DNA of 64,000 nt from Candidatus Amulumruptor caecigallinarius (GCA_023665605.1 JAMPDP010000001.1:269164-333163); one strand, 5' to 3'. Shown: positions 45,849 through 54,949, counted from the stretch's first letter. The notes: generated by a model not told the origin, from the letters alone. Numbers and translations: made by a program.

Positions 45849-47381
45849 TCAGGCTGCGTCGTCAGTGACCCTTTCGAGCCACTTGACCATGCCGAACATC
45901 ACGCCCATTGAAACGATGCACACGGCGAAGAACACTGCCCATGCCTCCCAGATGGGCCACTTGTTGTACATCAGCGGACCAATCCAGAGGAGCAGGTTGC
46001 CCACGGCAGTGGCACCAAGCCAGAGACCCTGGCAAAGGCCCTGCATATGCCTTGGGGCCACTTTGCTGACAAACGAGAGCCCCAACGGTGAGATAAACAG
46101 CTCAGCCACCGTTAGGAAGAAGTATAGCAGAATGAGCACCCAGGGGCCGGTGCGCATGGCATCCTTGGCAGCGGGAGCGAGCTCGTTGAATTCGCTTGCC
46201 GAGGGATAGCCCTGAATATAGGAGAACACAGCCAGGAAGAGATAAGCCAATCCGGCGAGACCCATGCCGATAGCAATCTTGCGGGGTGTGGAGATCTCAC
46301 GACCGCGGCGGCTGAGCGATGCGAACAGCCACATGATGACCGGCGTGAGCACAATCACGAAGAAGGGATTCACGGCCTGCCATATTTCGGGAGCTATGGT
46401 GTCGGTGTTGACGAAGTCACGGGCGAATAGCGACAGCGACGTGCCGTTCTGGTGGAATGAGAACCAGAAGAAAATCACGATGCCGAGCACAGCGAAGAGA
46501 GCGTACATGCGCTGCTTGATCTCGCGTGCCATGGCGCGACGCTCCTCGGCAGAGTAAGTGACAGCCTCAGCCTTCTCCTTGCGTGCGGGTGAGGGTAGCC
46601 CTTTCTTAGTGGCGATGAAGATGATGAGCGAGATGAGCATCGCGGCCACAGATGCGATGAAGGAGTAGTGGATGCCGGTGTTGAACACCTCAAGATACTG
46701 AGTGCAGAATGCCTGAACATCCTCCACGTGGTGTCCGACGTTCTCGGAGATCATCGTGTAGAGGTTGTTGAGGTTCTCGTCGTTCATACTGTCAGTGACG
46801 CTCAGATACTTGTGGCACATAGCGGGCAGGTCGGCACTGTACTTCATGCCGTGCACGCCGAGCCACCAGCTGCGCAGCATGGGGGCCACGAAGGGCGCGA
46901 TGAGTCCGCCCACATTGATGAACACATAGAAAATCTGGAAGCCGGAGTCGCGCTGCGAGGCATACTTGGGGTTGTCATAGAGCTGACCGACAATGGCCTG
47001 AAGGTTTCCCTTGAACAGGCCGTTGCCGAAGGCTATGAGGAACAGCGCCACGCAAGTAACGGTAAGGAGCCAGGTATGGTTGGCGGGTGTAGCGAGAATG
47101 GGAATGGCGAGCACCACGTAGCCGGCGGTCATCACTATCAGGCCGGAGATGATGGTGCCTTTATAATTCTGCGTGCGGTCAGCAATCACACCTCCCACCA
47201 GACTCAGCACGTAGATGCCGGCATAGAAGAAAGAGTAGATGAGAGTGCTCTGCTCCTCGGGCAACCCGAATTTGGAGCACAGGAACAGCACGAGCACGGC
47301 GTTCATGATGTAGTAGCCGAAGCGCTCGCCCATATTGCTGAGGGCGGCAGGGATTAGACCCGGGGGCTGGTTTTTAAACAT
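45849..47381 (-). CDS. POT family proton-coupled peptide transporter
   Basis: Major-facilitator type di/tripeptide importer in the inner membrane, 510 residues with about 12-14 helices. Family signatures include the N-terminal GERFGYYIMNAVLVLFLCSKFG, the GGVIADRTQNYKGTIISG loop and GNGLFKGNLQAIVGQLYD. The charged cluster near residue 260-290 is an inserted loop common in bacterial relatives. It is transcribed after SufE and the M28 peptidase and ends at a clear terminator. The adjacent M18 and M28 peptidases suggest a local peptide-use theme. Confidence 0.93.
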   Translation of the reverse strand: MFKNQPPGLIPAALSNMGERFGYYIMNAVLVLFLCSKFGLPEEQSTLIYSFFYAGIYVLSLVGGVIADRTQNYKGTIISGLIVMTAGYVVLAIPILATPANHTWLLTVTCVALFLIAFGNGLFKGNLQAIVGQLYDNPKYASQRDSGFQIFYVFINVGGLIAPFVAPMLRSWWLGVHGMKYSADLPAMCHKYLSVTDSMNDENLNNLYTMISENVGHHVEDVQAFCTQYLEVFNTGIHYSFIASVAAMLISLIIFIATKKGLPSPARKEKAEAVTYSAEERRAMAREIKQRMYALFAVLGIVIFFWFSFHQNGTSLSLFARDFVNTDTIAPEIWQAVNPFFVIVLTPVIMWLFASLSRRGREISTPRKIAIGMGLAGLAYLFLAVFSYIQGYPSASEFNELAPAAKDAMRTGPWVLILLYFFLTVAELFISPLGLSFVSKVAPRHMQGLCQGLWLGATAVGNLLLWIGPLMYNKWPIWEAWAVFFAVCIVSMGVMFGMVKWLERVTDDAA

Positions 47382-47437
47382 AGCCGGTTGTTTTGCAGTG
47401 GTGGTTTATGATAACTGGTTTAAGGTACTTCTGATTG

Positions 47438-47872
47438 TCAGGCCTGAGCTTCCTGCTTGGCCTTGAATGCCAAGGCATAAGCCTTGAGCTGCTTCACCAT
47501 GGCGAGGAGGCCGTTGGAGCGCGTTGGGCTGAGGTGCTCCGACAGGCCGATGCGGTCAATGAACGAGAGGGGCGTGGAGAGCACCTCGTCAGGGGTAGCC
47601 CCTTCAAGCACGCGTGTCAGCAGTGCTATGATGCCCTTCACAATCATGGCGTCAGAGTCGGCATGGAAGTGCATTCTGCCCTGAGCGTCAAGGTCAGCAT
47701 CGAGCCACACACGGCTCTGGCACCCCTCAATTAGGTTGTCGGGTGTCTTGAGCTTCTCGTCCATCGGGGCAAGCTGGTTGCCCAGGTCTATAAGAAGGGA
47801 GTAGCGGTCCATCCAGTCGTCGAAGTCGCTGAACTCCTCCACTATCTCTTCCTGGCGTTGGTTTATATCCAT
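47438..47872 (-). CDS. SufE-type sulfur acceptor protein
   Basis: Small protein (144 residues) that takes persulfide sulfur from a cysteine desulfurase and stimulates iron-sulfur cluster assembly. The active cysteine is in NLIEGCQSRVWL (near residue 51), with typical MIVKGIIALLTRVLEG and LSPTRSNGL segments. It lies 10 bases after the M28 peptidase gene and before the peptide transporter. The suf genes themselves are not in this window; a SufT-like factor is at 52861. Confidence 0.93.
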   Translation of the reverse strand: MDINQRQEEIVEEFSDFDDWMDRYSLLIDLGNQLAPMDEKLKTPDNLIEGCQSRVWLDADLDAQGRMHFHADSDAMIVKGIIALLTRVLEGATPDEVLSTPLSFIDRIGLSEHLSPTRSNGLLAMVKQLKAYALAFKAKQEAQA

Positions 47873-47882
47873 AGTCTGTGCG

Positions 47883-48977
47883 TCAGTCGTTTGGTGATTC
47901 GTGGTATATGGTGGAGAGGACGGCCGTGCCCACTGCCTTTAGTGTGGCGGAATCTATAATGGCCATATCGTCAGCCATAGTGTGCCAGTATGGCGGGAAA
48001 GTGCCGGTGACAGCGTTGTCGCTCTCTATAATGTCTATACAAGGGATGCCCGCTGCGTTGACGGGGAGATGGTCGTCAGTAACTCCGCCGCCACGCTGCA
48101 TGATGAAACGCGAGCCGAAGCCCTCGGCGCGAGCGCGGCCCCAAACCTTAGCCACAATCTGCGGGGCGTATTGTGATGAAAAGTATTCGGCATTGAAAGT
48201 CGCATCCTTGCCACCCACCATATCCAGAAGTATGCCGTAGCGGGGAAGGTTGGAGCTGTCGTATGGCATATTGGCAGCCCAGTGCTGGGATCCAAGGCAC
48301 CATGTAAGTTCACTGCCGGATAACCCCGTGTCGCTACCGCAATCCTCTGCATCAACAAAGAGCAGGTCAACCCCCACTTGCGGGGCTTGGAGACCAAGCT
48401 GGCGGGCTATTTCAAGGAGTACACCGACACCGGAGGCCCCATCGTTGGCTCCCGGGATAGGCTTGCTGCGGTTGGCGGGGTTCGGGTCTTGGTCAGCCAC
48501 GGGGCGAGTATCGTAATGCGCGAGCAGGAGCACCCGTTTAGCGGCTGTGGGATTGAAACGTCCCATAATATTATTGATGGACAGACTCTTCCCATGCGCA
48601 TCGGTGACAGTGGCCCGCTGTTCCATGACGGTGTCGGCACCGTGACTTCTAAGAGTTTCTACGATGAAACGCTCGCACGCCGCATGACCCGGGGTGCCGT
48701 TAACGCGGGGCCCCATAGCGACTTGACGGGCAACGTAGGCGTAAGCAGTGTCAGCATCGAAGGTCACCGGTATTTCTGCTGCTTGGTGCGCTGCGGCAGA
48801 GTCAATGGTCGCGCCATCACCCTCTCCACGCGAGGCCGATGCACCGGAACATCCGGAGGCAATGCCACAGCCGGCAACCATCAAGGCCCCCATTACGACA
48901 ATAGCTCCCTTGGGCGAGCCATGAAGGCTGCGCCGTAGGGCGGCACAAAGGGCCGGGATGGAGGCTCGGAGTCTCAT
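47883..48977 (-). CDS. M28 family zinc peptidase / glutaminyl cyclase-like lipoprotein
   Basis: Secreted zinc enzyme of the M28 group, close to bacterial glutaminyl-peptide cyclotransferases. The N-terminus has a basic region and a hydrophobic segment with possible lipobox cysteines (LMVAGC and GIASGC). Metal-binding motifs are LLLAHYDTRPVAD, GANDGASGVGVLLEIAR, VDAEDCGS and TDDHLPVNAAGI. A -7 element only 5 bases before the ATG suggests a nearly leaderless mRNA. It heads a unit with SufE and a peptide transporter. Peptidase versus cyclase activity cannot be decided by eye. Confidence 0.88.
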   Translation of the reverse strand: MRLRASIPALCAALRRSLHGSPKGAIVVMGALMVAGCGIASGCSGASASRGEGDGATIDSAAAHQAAEIPVTFDADTAYAYVARQVAMGPRVNGTPGHAACERFIVETLRSHGADTVMEQRATVTDAHGKSLSINNIMGRFNPTAAKRVLLLAHYDTRPVADQDPNPANRSKPIPGANDGASGVGVLLEIARQLGLQAPQVGVDLLFVDAEDCGSDTGLSGSELTWCLGSQHWAANMPYDSSNLPRYGILLDMVGGKDATFNAEYFSSQYAPQIVAKVWGRARAEGFGSRFIMQRGGGVTDDHLPVNAAGIPCIDIIESDNAVTGTFPPYWHTMADDMAIIDSATLKAVGTAVLSTIYHESPND

Positions 48978-48981
48978 ACCC

Positions 48982-48990
48982 GCAAAGTTA
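48982..48990 (-). promoter_or_regulatory. -7 element for the M28 unit
   Basis: TAACTTTGC on the minus strand; its G is separated by only 5 bases from the ATG at 48977. Confidence 0.6.
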
Positions 48991-49094
48991 CAAAAATGTC
49001 ACAAACCCCGGGCCTCCCGGAGTAGAAAATCATAGCAAACGTGTGAATTATTTATGACTACCGTCGCCACGAACGATAACCCTGCTACCGGGAG

Positions 49095-49325
49095 CTAATC
49101 GGAAATGATGTCGCAATGGTCAGTCAGAAGGTGACGGGCTTCAGCAAGGTCTGAGACATCAACCATCAGGCGTACTTCACCCAGAGTGTTGAAGCCGATG
49201 GGATAGATGGATGAGAATGTGGCGTTGTCAAGAATGCTCTCTATACCGTTGGCTGCGAGCATCCCCCGGGCTATTGCCGCCGCCGGAAGATCCGGGAAAG
49301 TCGCCGCAAGAACTAATTGTGACAT
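49095..49325 (-). CDS. DUF2007 protein
   Basis: A 76-residue protein of the DUF2007 ('putative signal transducing protein') family: MSQLVLAATFPDLPAAAIAR, then LAANGIESILDNATFS and VRLMVDVSDLAEARHLLTDH, giving a ferredoxin-like alpha/beta fold. The function is unknown; the fold resembles small regulatory domains such as P-II-like proteins. It stands alone on the minus strand between the M28 unit and the structured-RNA locus. Confidence 0.85.
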   Translation of the reverse strand: MSQLVLAATFPDLPAAAIARGMLAANGIESILDNATFSSIYPIGFNTLGEVRLMVDVSDLAEARHLLTDHCDIISD

Positions 49326-49524
49326 TGAAGTGATTTAAACTTTGTTGCAGAACGTGGTTTCAGAACGTATTATTCGAGTCTTTGAAATTCAGATCACCGT
49401 GCCCGTACACGGGCATACATTATATATATAATGGTGCTTCGTGTGCTATTACACCCCTGTTTTCACGCTTTTTCACTAAATATTCCCGCATTACACATAA
49501 TTGCATTTAAATAACTGAACTATA

Positions 49525-49557
49525 TTTGTTTGACGCAAAATCTATGCTTACCTTTGC
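49525..49557 (+). promoter_or_regulatory. Strong orphan promoter for a non-coding transcript
   Basis: TTTG at 49525-49528 and TACCTTTGC at 49549-49557, 20 bases apart, are an ideal Bacteroidetes -33/-7 pair. No open reading frame follows on the plus strand. Confidence 0.75.
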
Positions 49558-49563
49558 AGTGGA

Positions 49564-49773
49564 ATATTAGTGTTCATATCTGTTACTTCTCTAACCCAAT
49601 CTTAAATCACTTTGTTCCCGCAACGCTGTATTCGGCGAGCATTGGAGCTGACAACAGCCGGGAACGTATCTGAAAAACACACATTTCTCTCCTTCAATAT
49701 AGGATAATACGCATTTGATTATTCACTGAAGGGAAGCCTCACCCACGCGTCCGGACGGACTCGGGTGAGGCTT
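49564..49773 (+). ncRNA. Structured RNA candidate, about 200 nt, 6S-like shape
   Basis: The segment is bounded by an orphan promoter and a strong terminator and contains no credible reading frame. It folds as a rod: outer GTGTT/AACAC (and ATATT/AATAT) close a large asymmetric internal bubble. A terminal arm follows, in which GTTCCCG pairs with CGGGAAC, GCTGT with ACAGC and TCGGC with GCTGA around an apical loop. That outline, a closing stem, wide central bubble and long interrupted arm, resembles 6S RNA, the RNA polymerase regulator. The assignment to 6S is inference from shape only; a different small RNA is possible. The start is placed about 7 bases after the -7 element. Confidence 0.6.
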
Positions 49774-49780
49774 GTTATTA
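49734..49780. terminator. Bidirectional terminator
   Basis: AAGCCTCACCC and GGGTGAGGCTT arms form a perfect 11-bp stem around an inner GTCCGGAC palindrome, followed on the plus strand by GTTATTATT. It ends the RNA transcript on the plus strand and lies just beyond the fcl stop on the minus strand. Confidence 0.8.
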
Positions 49781-50863
49781 TTGGTCGTGCAGATACCAGT
49801 CATATATGCGGCGCACCCCCTCGGGTAGCTCCACGCGGTGATGCCACCCCATGCCGTGAAGTTTGCTCACATCTGTGAGTTTGCGCATCACGCCGTCAGG
49901 CTTGGACGAATCCCAGCGAATCTCACCCTTGAAGCCCACAACGTCGGCAATCATGCGTGCAGCTTCGCCGATGGTATGCTCCACGCCTGTACCTACGTTA
50001 ATGTGGCAGTTACGCACCTCAGTGTCACCATCAGCATAAGTGTCGCGGAAGTCGACGTTGAGCAGCACATGCACCGAGGCATCGGCCATCTCTTCGCTCC
50101 ATAGAAACTCGCGCAGAGGGGTGCCGGTGCCCCAAAGGGTCACACGCCCCGGCTCAATGCCATACTTGCTGAGAATGGCAAGAATGTCGCTCTCAGCGGC
50201 GGAGCCATCCACGCCCTCCACGGGACGGCGTGTCAGGTCGCGGCGCACACCTTCCATATCCCCCTCGCCCAACAGGTGTGCCAGATGTATCTTGCGCACC
50301 ATAGCGGGGAGCACGTGAGAGTTCTCCAAGTGGAAGTTGTCGTTGGGGCCATAGAGATTGGTGGGCATCACGGCGATGTAATTGGTGCCATACTGGAGGT
50401 TGAAGCTCTCACACATCTTCAGTCCGGCGATTTTGGCCAGAGCATAGGGCTCATTGGTGTACTCCAACGGCGATGTCAGCAGGGCCTCCTCGCGCATAGG
50501 CTGCGGAGCTTCACGGGGATAGATGCAGGTGCTCCCCAGAAAGAGGAGCCGCTTCACGCCATGGCGCCATGCCTCGCCAATCACGTTCTGCTGAATCTGG
50601 AGATTCTGATAGATAAAGTCCGCGCGATAACGGCTGTTGGCCATGATGCCACCAACCTTGGCAGCAGCAAGCACCACTGCATCAGGACGCTCCGCATCGA
50701 AGAACTCGCGCACGGCCACACCATCCATAAGGTCAAGCTCGGCGTGGGTGCGCCCTGTCAGGTTGGTGTAGCCGCGGCGGAGCAGGTTGTTCCAGATGGC
50801 GGATCCTACCAGACCGCGATGTCCGGCCACATATATCTTGGCGTTCTTGTCAATCAATGTCAT
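49778..50863 (-). CDS. fcl: GDP-L-fucose synthase
   Basis: Epimerase-reductase that makes GDP-L-fucose from GDP-4-keto-6-deoxymannose, using NADPH. It has the Rossmann start VAGHRGLVGSAIWNNLLRRG, the catalytic Ser region FLGSTCIYPREAPQP, the YALAKIAGLKMCESF YxxxK motif and MPTNLYGPNDNFHLENSH. The length of 361 residues is slightly long through an inserted DMEGVRRDLTRRPVEGVDGS segment. It lies 27 bases after gmd, the preceding enzyme of the pathway, so the pair supplies fucose for surface glycans. Confidence 0.96.
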   Translation of the reverse strand: MTLIDKNAKIYVAGHRGLVGSAIWNNLLRRGYTNLTGRTHAELDLMDGVAVREFFDAERPDAVVLAAAKVGGIMANSRYRADFIYQNLQIQQNVIGEAWRHGVKRLLFLGSTCIYPREAPQPMREEALLTSPLEYTNEPYALAKIAGLKMCESFNLQYGTNYIAVMPTNLYGPNDNFHLENSHVLPAMVRKIHLAHLLGEGDMEGVRRDLTRRPVEGVDGSAAESDILAILSKYGIEPGRVTLWGTGTPLREFLWSEEMADASVHVLLNVDFRDTYADGDTEVRNCHINVGTGVEHTIGEAARMIADVVGFKGEIRWDSSKPDGVMRKLTDVSKLHGMGWHHRVELPEGVRRIYDWYLHDQ

Positions 50864-50890
50864 AGCAAGCCTGCTTACGTTACGATACCA

Positions 50891-51979
50891 TTACTTTACG
50901 ATGCCCTTTTCGAGGTATTCGGCAAGGTTGGTGCGCACCTTCTCGCCGGCGCGCTCGGCAGCGACCTTGAGCATATCAGAGTCGACCATGATGCGCACGA
51001 GGTCCTCAAACGAGGTCTTCTGCGGGTCCCAGCCAAGTTTGGCACGCGCCTTGGTGGGGTCGCCCCACAGGTTGACCACGTCAGTGGGACGGTAGAAGTC
51101 TGGGCTCACCTCCACCACTGTGCGTCCTGTCTTCACATCGATACCCTTCTCATCAATGCCTTCACCCTCCCAGCGAAGCTCGATGCCGGCATAGCGGAAT
51201 GCAAGGGTGGCAAATTCGCGCACAGAGTGCTGCTCGCCGGTAGCTATCACGTAGTCCTCGGGGTGCTCCTGCTGGAGTATCAGCCACATACACTCCACAT
51301 AGTCTCTGGCATAGCCCCAGTCACGAAGGCTCGAGAGGTTACCCAGCATGAGTACATCCTGCTTGCCCTGCGCTATGCGAGCGGCGGCAAGTGAGATCTT
51401 GCGGGTGACGAAGGTTTCGCCTCGGCGCTCGCTCTCGTGGTTAAACAGTATGCCCGAGCAGCAATACATCCCGTAGGCTTCACGATACTCCTTGATGATC
51501 CAGTAGCCGTAGAGCTTGGCCACGGCATAAGGGGAGTAGGGGTGGAAGGGGGTGTTCTCGTTCTGCGGCACCTCCTCCACTTTACCATAGAGCTCGCTGG
51601 TGGAGGCCTGATAGATGCGGCAGGTGTCGGTCAGGCCGAGCTGACGCACAGCCTCGAGCACACGCAGCACTCCCACGGCATCCACGTCGGCAGTAAACTC
51701 GGGTGCATCGAAGCTCACCTGCACATGGCTCTGGGCCGCGAGGTTGTAGATTTCATCAGGGCGGACCTTACCGACAAGCTGGAGCACGCTCATGGAGTCA
51801 GTGAGGTCGGCATAATGAAGGTGAAAGTTCTTGTGACCCTCGAGCTCGGCGATGCGCTCGCGGTAGTCCACGGAGTTGCGTCGGATGGCGCCATGCACGT
51901 CGTAGCCCTTGCTGAGGAGAAACTCAGCGAGAAACGACCCGTCTTGCCCGGTGACGCCGGTGATGAGAGCTGTTTTCAT
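50891..51979 (-). CDS. gmd: GDP-mannose 4,6-dehydratase
   Basis: Converts GDP-mannose to GDP-4-keto-6-deoxymannose, the precursor of GDP-fucose. The NADP-binding [20 protein letters not shown], the [18 protein letters not shown] segment, the catalytic [11 protein letters not shown] and [21 protein letters not shown] YxxxK motif are present, with [16 protein letters not shown] later. The length of 362 residues is usual. Its ATG directly follows the lpxH stop codon without a gap, so translation is probably coupled. Confidence 0.97.
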   Translation of the reverse strand: MKTALITGVTGQDGSFLAEFLLSKGYDVHGAIRRNSVDYRERIAELEGHKNFHLHYADLTDSMSVLQLVGKVRPDEIYNLAAQSHVQVSFDAPEFTADVDAVGVLRVLEAVRQLGLTDTCRIYQASTSELYGKVEEVPQNENTPFHPYSPYAVAKLYGYWIIKEYREAYGMYCCSGILFNHESERRGETFVTRKISLAAARIAQGKQDVLMLGNLSSLRDWGYARDYVECMWLILQQEHPEDYVIATGEQHSVREFATLAFRYAGIELRWEGEGIDEKGIDVKTGRTVVEVSPDFYRPTDVVNLWGDPTKARAKLGWDPQKTSFEDLVRIMVDSDMLKVAAERAGEKVRTNLAEYLEKGIVK

Positions 51980-52774
51980 TTATAGTGTGTCTTGTTTAAT
52001 ATTTTCATTATAAGCATCTGCGCCCGGAGCCTGAATCACCCGAATGTTTTCGCCGTCGAATGCGGCATAGTCACCCGGGGCGGTAATCCAGTCACTCAGA
52101 ATTATTACCCGCGAATCAGTCCCCACCGTCACATCCACCGGTGCGTGACGGTGGCCGTAGATGAAGAAGTCCACATGCGGTGTGGCGGGGTCAGCCTCAT
52201 ATTCACGCGAGAACGCTACAAGCGGCTCGGCGGCAGGGTCGGTGACCCGCAGAGCTCCGGGCGATTTCAGCCCGGCTTTGCGGGAGCCGGCCGACCAGCC
52301 ATGGGCTATCGCCATGGTCCATCGCGGGTGTACGCTGGCATACAGACGGCGGCACAGCTTGTTACGGAACACCCGCCGCAGTATGCGGAAATCCAGGGGG
52401 CGCTCACCCACACCATCACCATGATCCAGAAAGAACCGTTTGCCATGAAGCTCACGGATAATGGGGCCGTCCACCACCTCCAGACCTATTTCAGAAGGGA
52501 GGTAGTCGAAAATCCACATATCATGGTTGCCGCGCACCCATGTCAGCTTCACACCGCTGTCAGCCAGACGCGCCAGCTCTCCGAAGAACCTCACGAAGCC
52601 GCGAGGCACCACTGACCGGTACTCAAACCAGAAGTCCAGCGCATCTCCCAGCAGATATATCTCCGTGGCATCACGCCCCATGCGGCGCAAGGTATCCACC
52701 ACGCGCTGCTCATGCTCGCGGGGATGAGCCTCATAGCGGGCTCCGAGGTGCATGTCTGCCAGAAAGTAGATCAT
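51980..52774 (-). CDS. lpxH: UDP-2,3-diacylglucosamine pyrophosphatase
   Basis: Metallophosphoesterase of the fourth lipid A step, cleaving UDP-diacylglucosamine to lipid X and UMP at the inner membrane face. Metal motifs are clear: FLADMHLGA, LGDALDFWFEY, WVRGNHDMW, LDHGDGVGE and FIYGHRHAPVD. The length of 264 residues fits. It is grouped with fucose genes here, away from the lpxD-lpxC/fabZ-lpxA cluster about 16 kb away. Confidence 0.94.
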   Translation of the reverse strand: MIYFLADMHLGARYEAHPREHEQRVVDTLRRMGRDATEIYLLGDALDFWFEYRSVVPRGFVRFFGELARLADSGVKLTWVRGNHDMWIFDYLPSEIGLEVVDGPIIRELHGKRFFLDHGDGVGERPLDFRILRRVFRNKLCRRLYASVHPRWTMAIAHGWSAGSRKAGLKSPGALRVTDPAAEPLVAFSREYEADPATPHVDFFIYGHRHAPVDVTVGTDSRVIILSDWITAPGDYAAFDGENIRVIQAPGADAYNENIKQDTL

Positions 52775-52860
52775 CGGTGGGATTGGGTTCTATGGATGGA
52801 CGGGGGTAAGTGTGTTGAGTACGGGGCCCGGTATGGCTCATTATCAGCAGCCGGTACGGG

Positions 52861-53184
52861 TCACAGGAAGCCGAGGTCGAGCTTGGCCTCCTCGCTCATC
52901 ATGTCCTTGGTCCACTCGGGTTCAAAGACTATGCGGATATCCACGCTCTTGACACCCTCGATGCTCTCGAGCTTGATGCGCGCATCATCAATTATGAAGT
53001 CAGCGGCCGGACAGTTGGGAGCAGTAAGGGTCATGTCGATGGCGAGATTGCCCTCGTCATCGAGGTCTATCTTGTATATCAGGCCGAGGGAGTAGATGTC
53101 AACGGGTATCTCCGGGTCGAAGACCGTGCGGAGCATTGCCACTACCTTCTCCTCGATGGCCAGATGTTGCTCAGGGGTAAGCAT
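52861..53184 (-). CDS. SufT/MIP18-like iron-sulfur assembly factor
   Basis: A 107-residue DUF59 family protein, implicated in iron-sulfur protein maturation. The typical fold is visible: VVAMLRTVFDPEIPVDIYSLGLIYKI then MTLTAPNCPAADFIIDDA, with the conserved cysteine in TAPNCP, and WTKDMMSEEAKLDLGFL at the end. It is the distal gene after folP and cdaA on the minus strand. A SufE-type protein is encoded about 5 kb away. Confidence 0.92.
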   Translation of the reverse strand: MLTPEQHLAIEEKVVAMLRTVFDPEIPVDIYSLGLIYKIDLDDEGNLAIDMTLTAPNCPAADFIIDDARIKLESIEGVKSVDIRIVFEPEWTKDMMSEEAKLDLGFL

Positions 53185-53260
53185 TTATTTGTAGCTGTTG
53201 TTATATAGAGGTATATTTTCGTGAGTTATGTGACGGATTGGAGCGGTCCGTTTAGCGATG

Positions 53261-54046
53261 TCAAGGCTTGTTCTCCGGCATCACGGCACTGAGACGGTGT
53301 TCCAGATCGGAGGTGCTAAGGCGCGTATAGAGCTTGCCGCGATGAGCCACGGAGATGTTGCCGGTTTCCTCACTCACCACGATGGCCAGAGCATCGGTGG
53401 CCTGAGCTATGCCGAGAGCAGAGCGGTGCCGCAAACCCAGCGAGCGGGGCACGTTGGTGTCATGGCTCACAGGCAGGATGCAGCCGGCCGACATCAGCCG
53501 GAAGCTGTCCACTATCAATGCGCCGTCATGCAGCGGGGAGTTCTTGAAGAATATGTTCTCGATAAGGCGAGTGTTGATGGTGGCGTCAATGATGTCGCCG
53601 CTTTTTTCGTAACTCTCCAGCGACATACTCTGGCGTATCACTATCAATGCGCCCGTCTTGCTCTTGGCCATCGACATGCACGCGTAGACTATCGGCACTA
53701 CATATTGCCGTCCGTTTATCTCATTGTCAGCCTTGCGGTTGTGGCGGAAGAAGTTATGCAGAAACCGCCACCGTTTATGGTCACCCACCTCCACCAGAAA
53801 TCGTTTGATCTGATCCTGAAAGAGGATCACGAGCACCAGCAGGCCGATGCTCATGAACTTATCAAGAATGGTGCCCATCAGCCTCATCTCCAGCACCTGC
53901 GACGTAAACACCCAAACCACGATGAGCGACAACACGCCTATGAAGATGTTCATCGTGCCGCTCTCCTTCATGATGCGGTAGAGGTAGAAGAGCAGGAGGC
54001 CGACGATGGCTATGTCGAATGCGTCGCGTATGCCGAAGGGTTCCAT
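53261..54046 (-). CDS. cdaA: Diadenylate cyclase CdaA
   Basis: Membrane-bound enzyme that makes the second messenger c-di-AMP from two ATP. Three N-terminal transmembrane helices (about residues 10-85) precede a DAC domain with the catalytic DGALIVDSFRLMSAGC and the nucleotide-binding GLRHRSALGIAQATD (RHR motif), then VVSEETGNISVAHRG. The length of 261 residues matches CdaA. It follows folP by 9 bases, a neighbourhood seen in other Bacteroidetes. No c-di-AMP receptor is recognisable in the window. Confidence 0.95.
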   Translation of the reverse strand: MEPFGIRDAFDIAIVGLLLFYLYRIMKESGTMNIFIGVLSLIVVWVFTSQVLEMRLMGTILDKFMSIGLLVLVILFQDQIKRFLVEVGDHKRWRFLHNFFRHNRKADNEINGRQYVVPIVYACMSMAKSKTGALIVIRQSMSLESYEKSGDIIDATINTRLIENIFFKNSPLHDGALIVDSFRLMSAGCILPVSHDTNVPRSLGLRHRSALGIAQATDALAIVVSEETGNISVAHRGKLYTRLSTSDLEHRLSAVMPENKP

Positions 54047-54055
54047 CTGCGCAGG

Positions 54056-54943
54056 TCAGTGAGAGTGTGGTGTGTGTTGTGATGATAATGAGGGAAGGAA
54101 AGAGCAGAGCTCAACGGCCTGGGCTGCTTCGCGGGTGTCATGCACACGCAGGATGGATGCGCCGCGCAGTATGGCCATGGTGTTGACAGCCGTTGTGGCT
54201 GCCAAAGCATCGTCGGAGGTGATGTGCAGCGGACGGCATATCATGGACTTGCGGCTCACTCCGGCGAGCACCGGCGCATCAAGAGCATCGCGCAGCAGAG
54301 CCAGAGCATCAAGCAGTTCATAGTTCTGCTCCACGGTTTTGGCAAACCCGAATCCGGGATCCACAATCACGTCATTCACCCCCGCCAGACGCAACAGGCG
54401 GAGCTTGCGGGAGAGCGTTTCGAGCACATCTGCCACCACCCCGTCGGTGTAGTCGGTGAGAGCTTGCATGGTGGCCGGCGTGCCTCGCATATGCATCAGC
54501 ACGTAGGGGCATCTCAGCTCAGCCACCGTGGCGAGCATCGCCGGATCGCCGTCAAGGCCGCTGATGTCATTGATGATGTCAGCTCCAAGGGATGCCACAG
54601 CTTCTCGGGCCACGTCTGCTCGAAACGTGTCTACCGACACCGGAATACCCGGAGCTACCCGCCGCAGAGCCTCCAGCCCGAGTTCGAGGCGCCTCAGCTC
54701 CTCATCGGGTGCCACCACCTCCGCACCTGGGCGCGTGGAGCATGCTCCCACGTCGAGCATATCGGCACCGCTGGCCACAAGAGCCTCCACACGCTTCTCT
54801 ACATCCTCACGCCGCAGTGTGCGTGAGCCGGCAAAAAACGAGTCCGGCGTCAAGTTGACAATACCCATCACGGCCGGCCTCTCAAACCTGAGAAGCCGCC
54901 CCTTGACATTGATTGTGAAAGCCTTGAACAAGCACGTGCTCAT
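54056..54943 (-). CDS. folP: Dihydropteroate synthase
   Basis: Condenses p-aminobenzoate with the pterin pyrophosphate to give dihydropteroate in folate synthesis, the sulfonamide target. The signatures MGIVNLTPDSFFAGSRT, DMLDVGACSTRPGA, VSVDTFRADVAREAV, DIINDISGLDGD and VDPGFGFAKTVEQNYELL are all present. The length of 295 residues is normal. The ATG at 54943 is chosen over a TTG at 54952 that falls within the promoter: the -7 element ends only 6 bases before the ATG. It heads the folP-cdaA-DUF59 unit. Confidence 0.95.
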   Translation of the reverse strand: MSTCLFKAFTINVKGRLLRFERPAVMGIVNLTPDSFFAGSRTLRREDVEKRVEALVASGADMLDVGACSTRPGAEVVAPDEELRRLELGLEALRRVAPGIPVSVDTFRADVAREAVASLGADIINDISGLDGDPAMLATVAELRCPYVLMHMRGTPATMQALTDYTDGVVADVLETLSRKLRLLRLAGVNDVIVDPGFGFAKTVEQNYELLDALALLRDALDAPVLAGVSRKSMICRPLHITSDDALAATTAVNTMAILRGASILRVHDTREAAQAVELCSFLPSLSSQHTPHSH

Positions 54944-54949
54944 ACCCCA

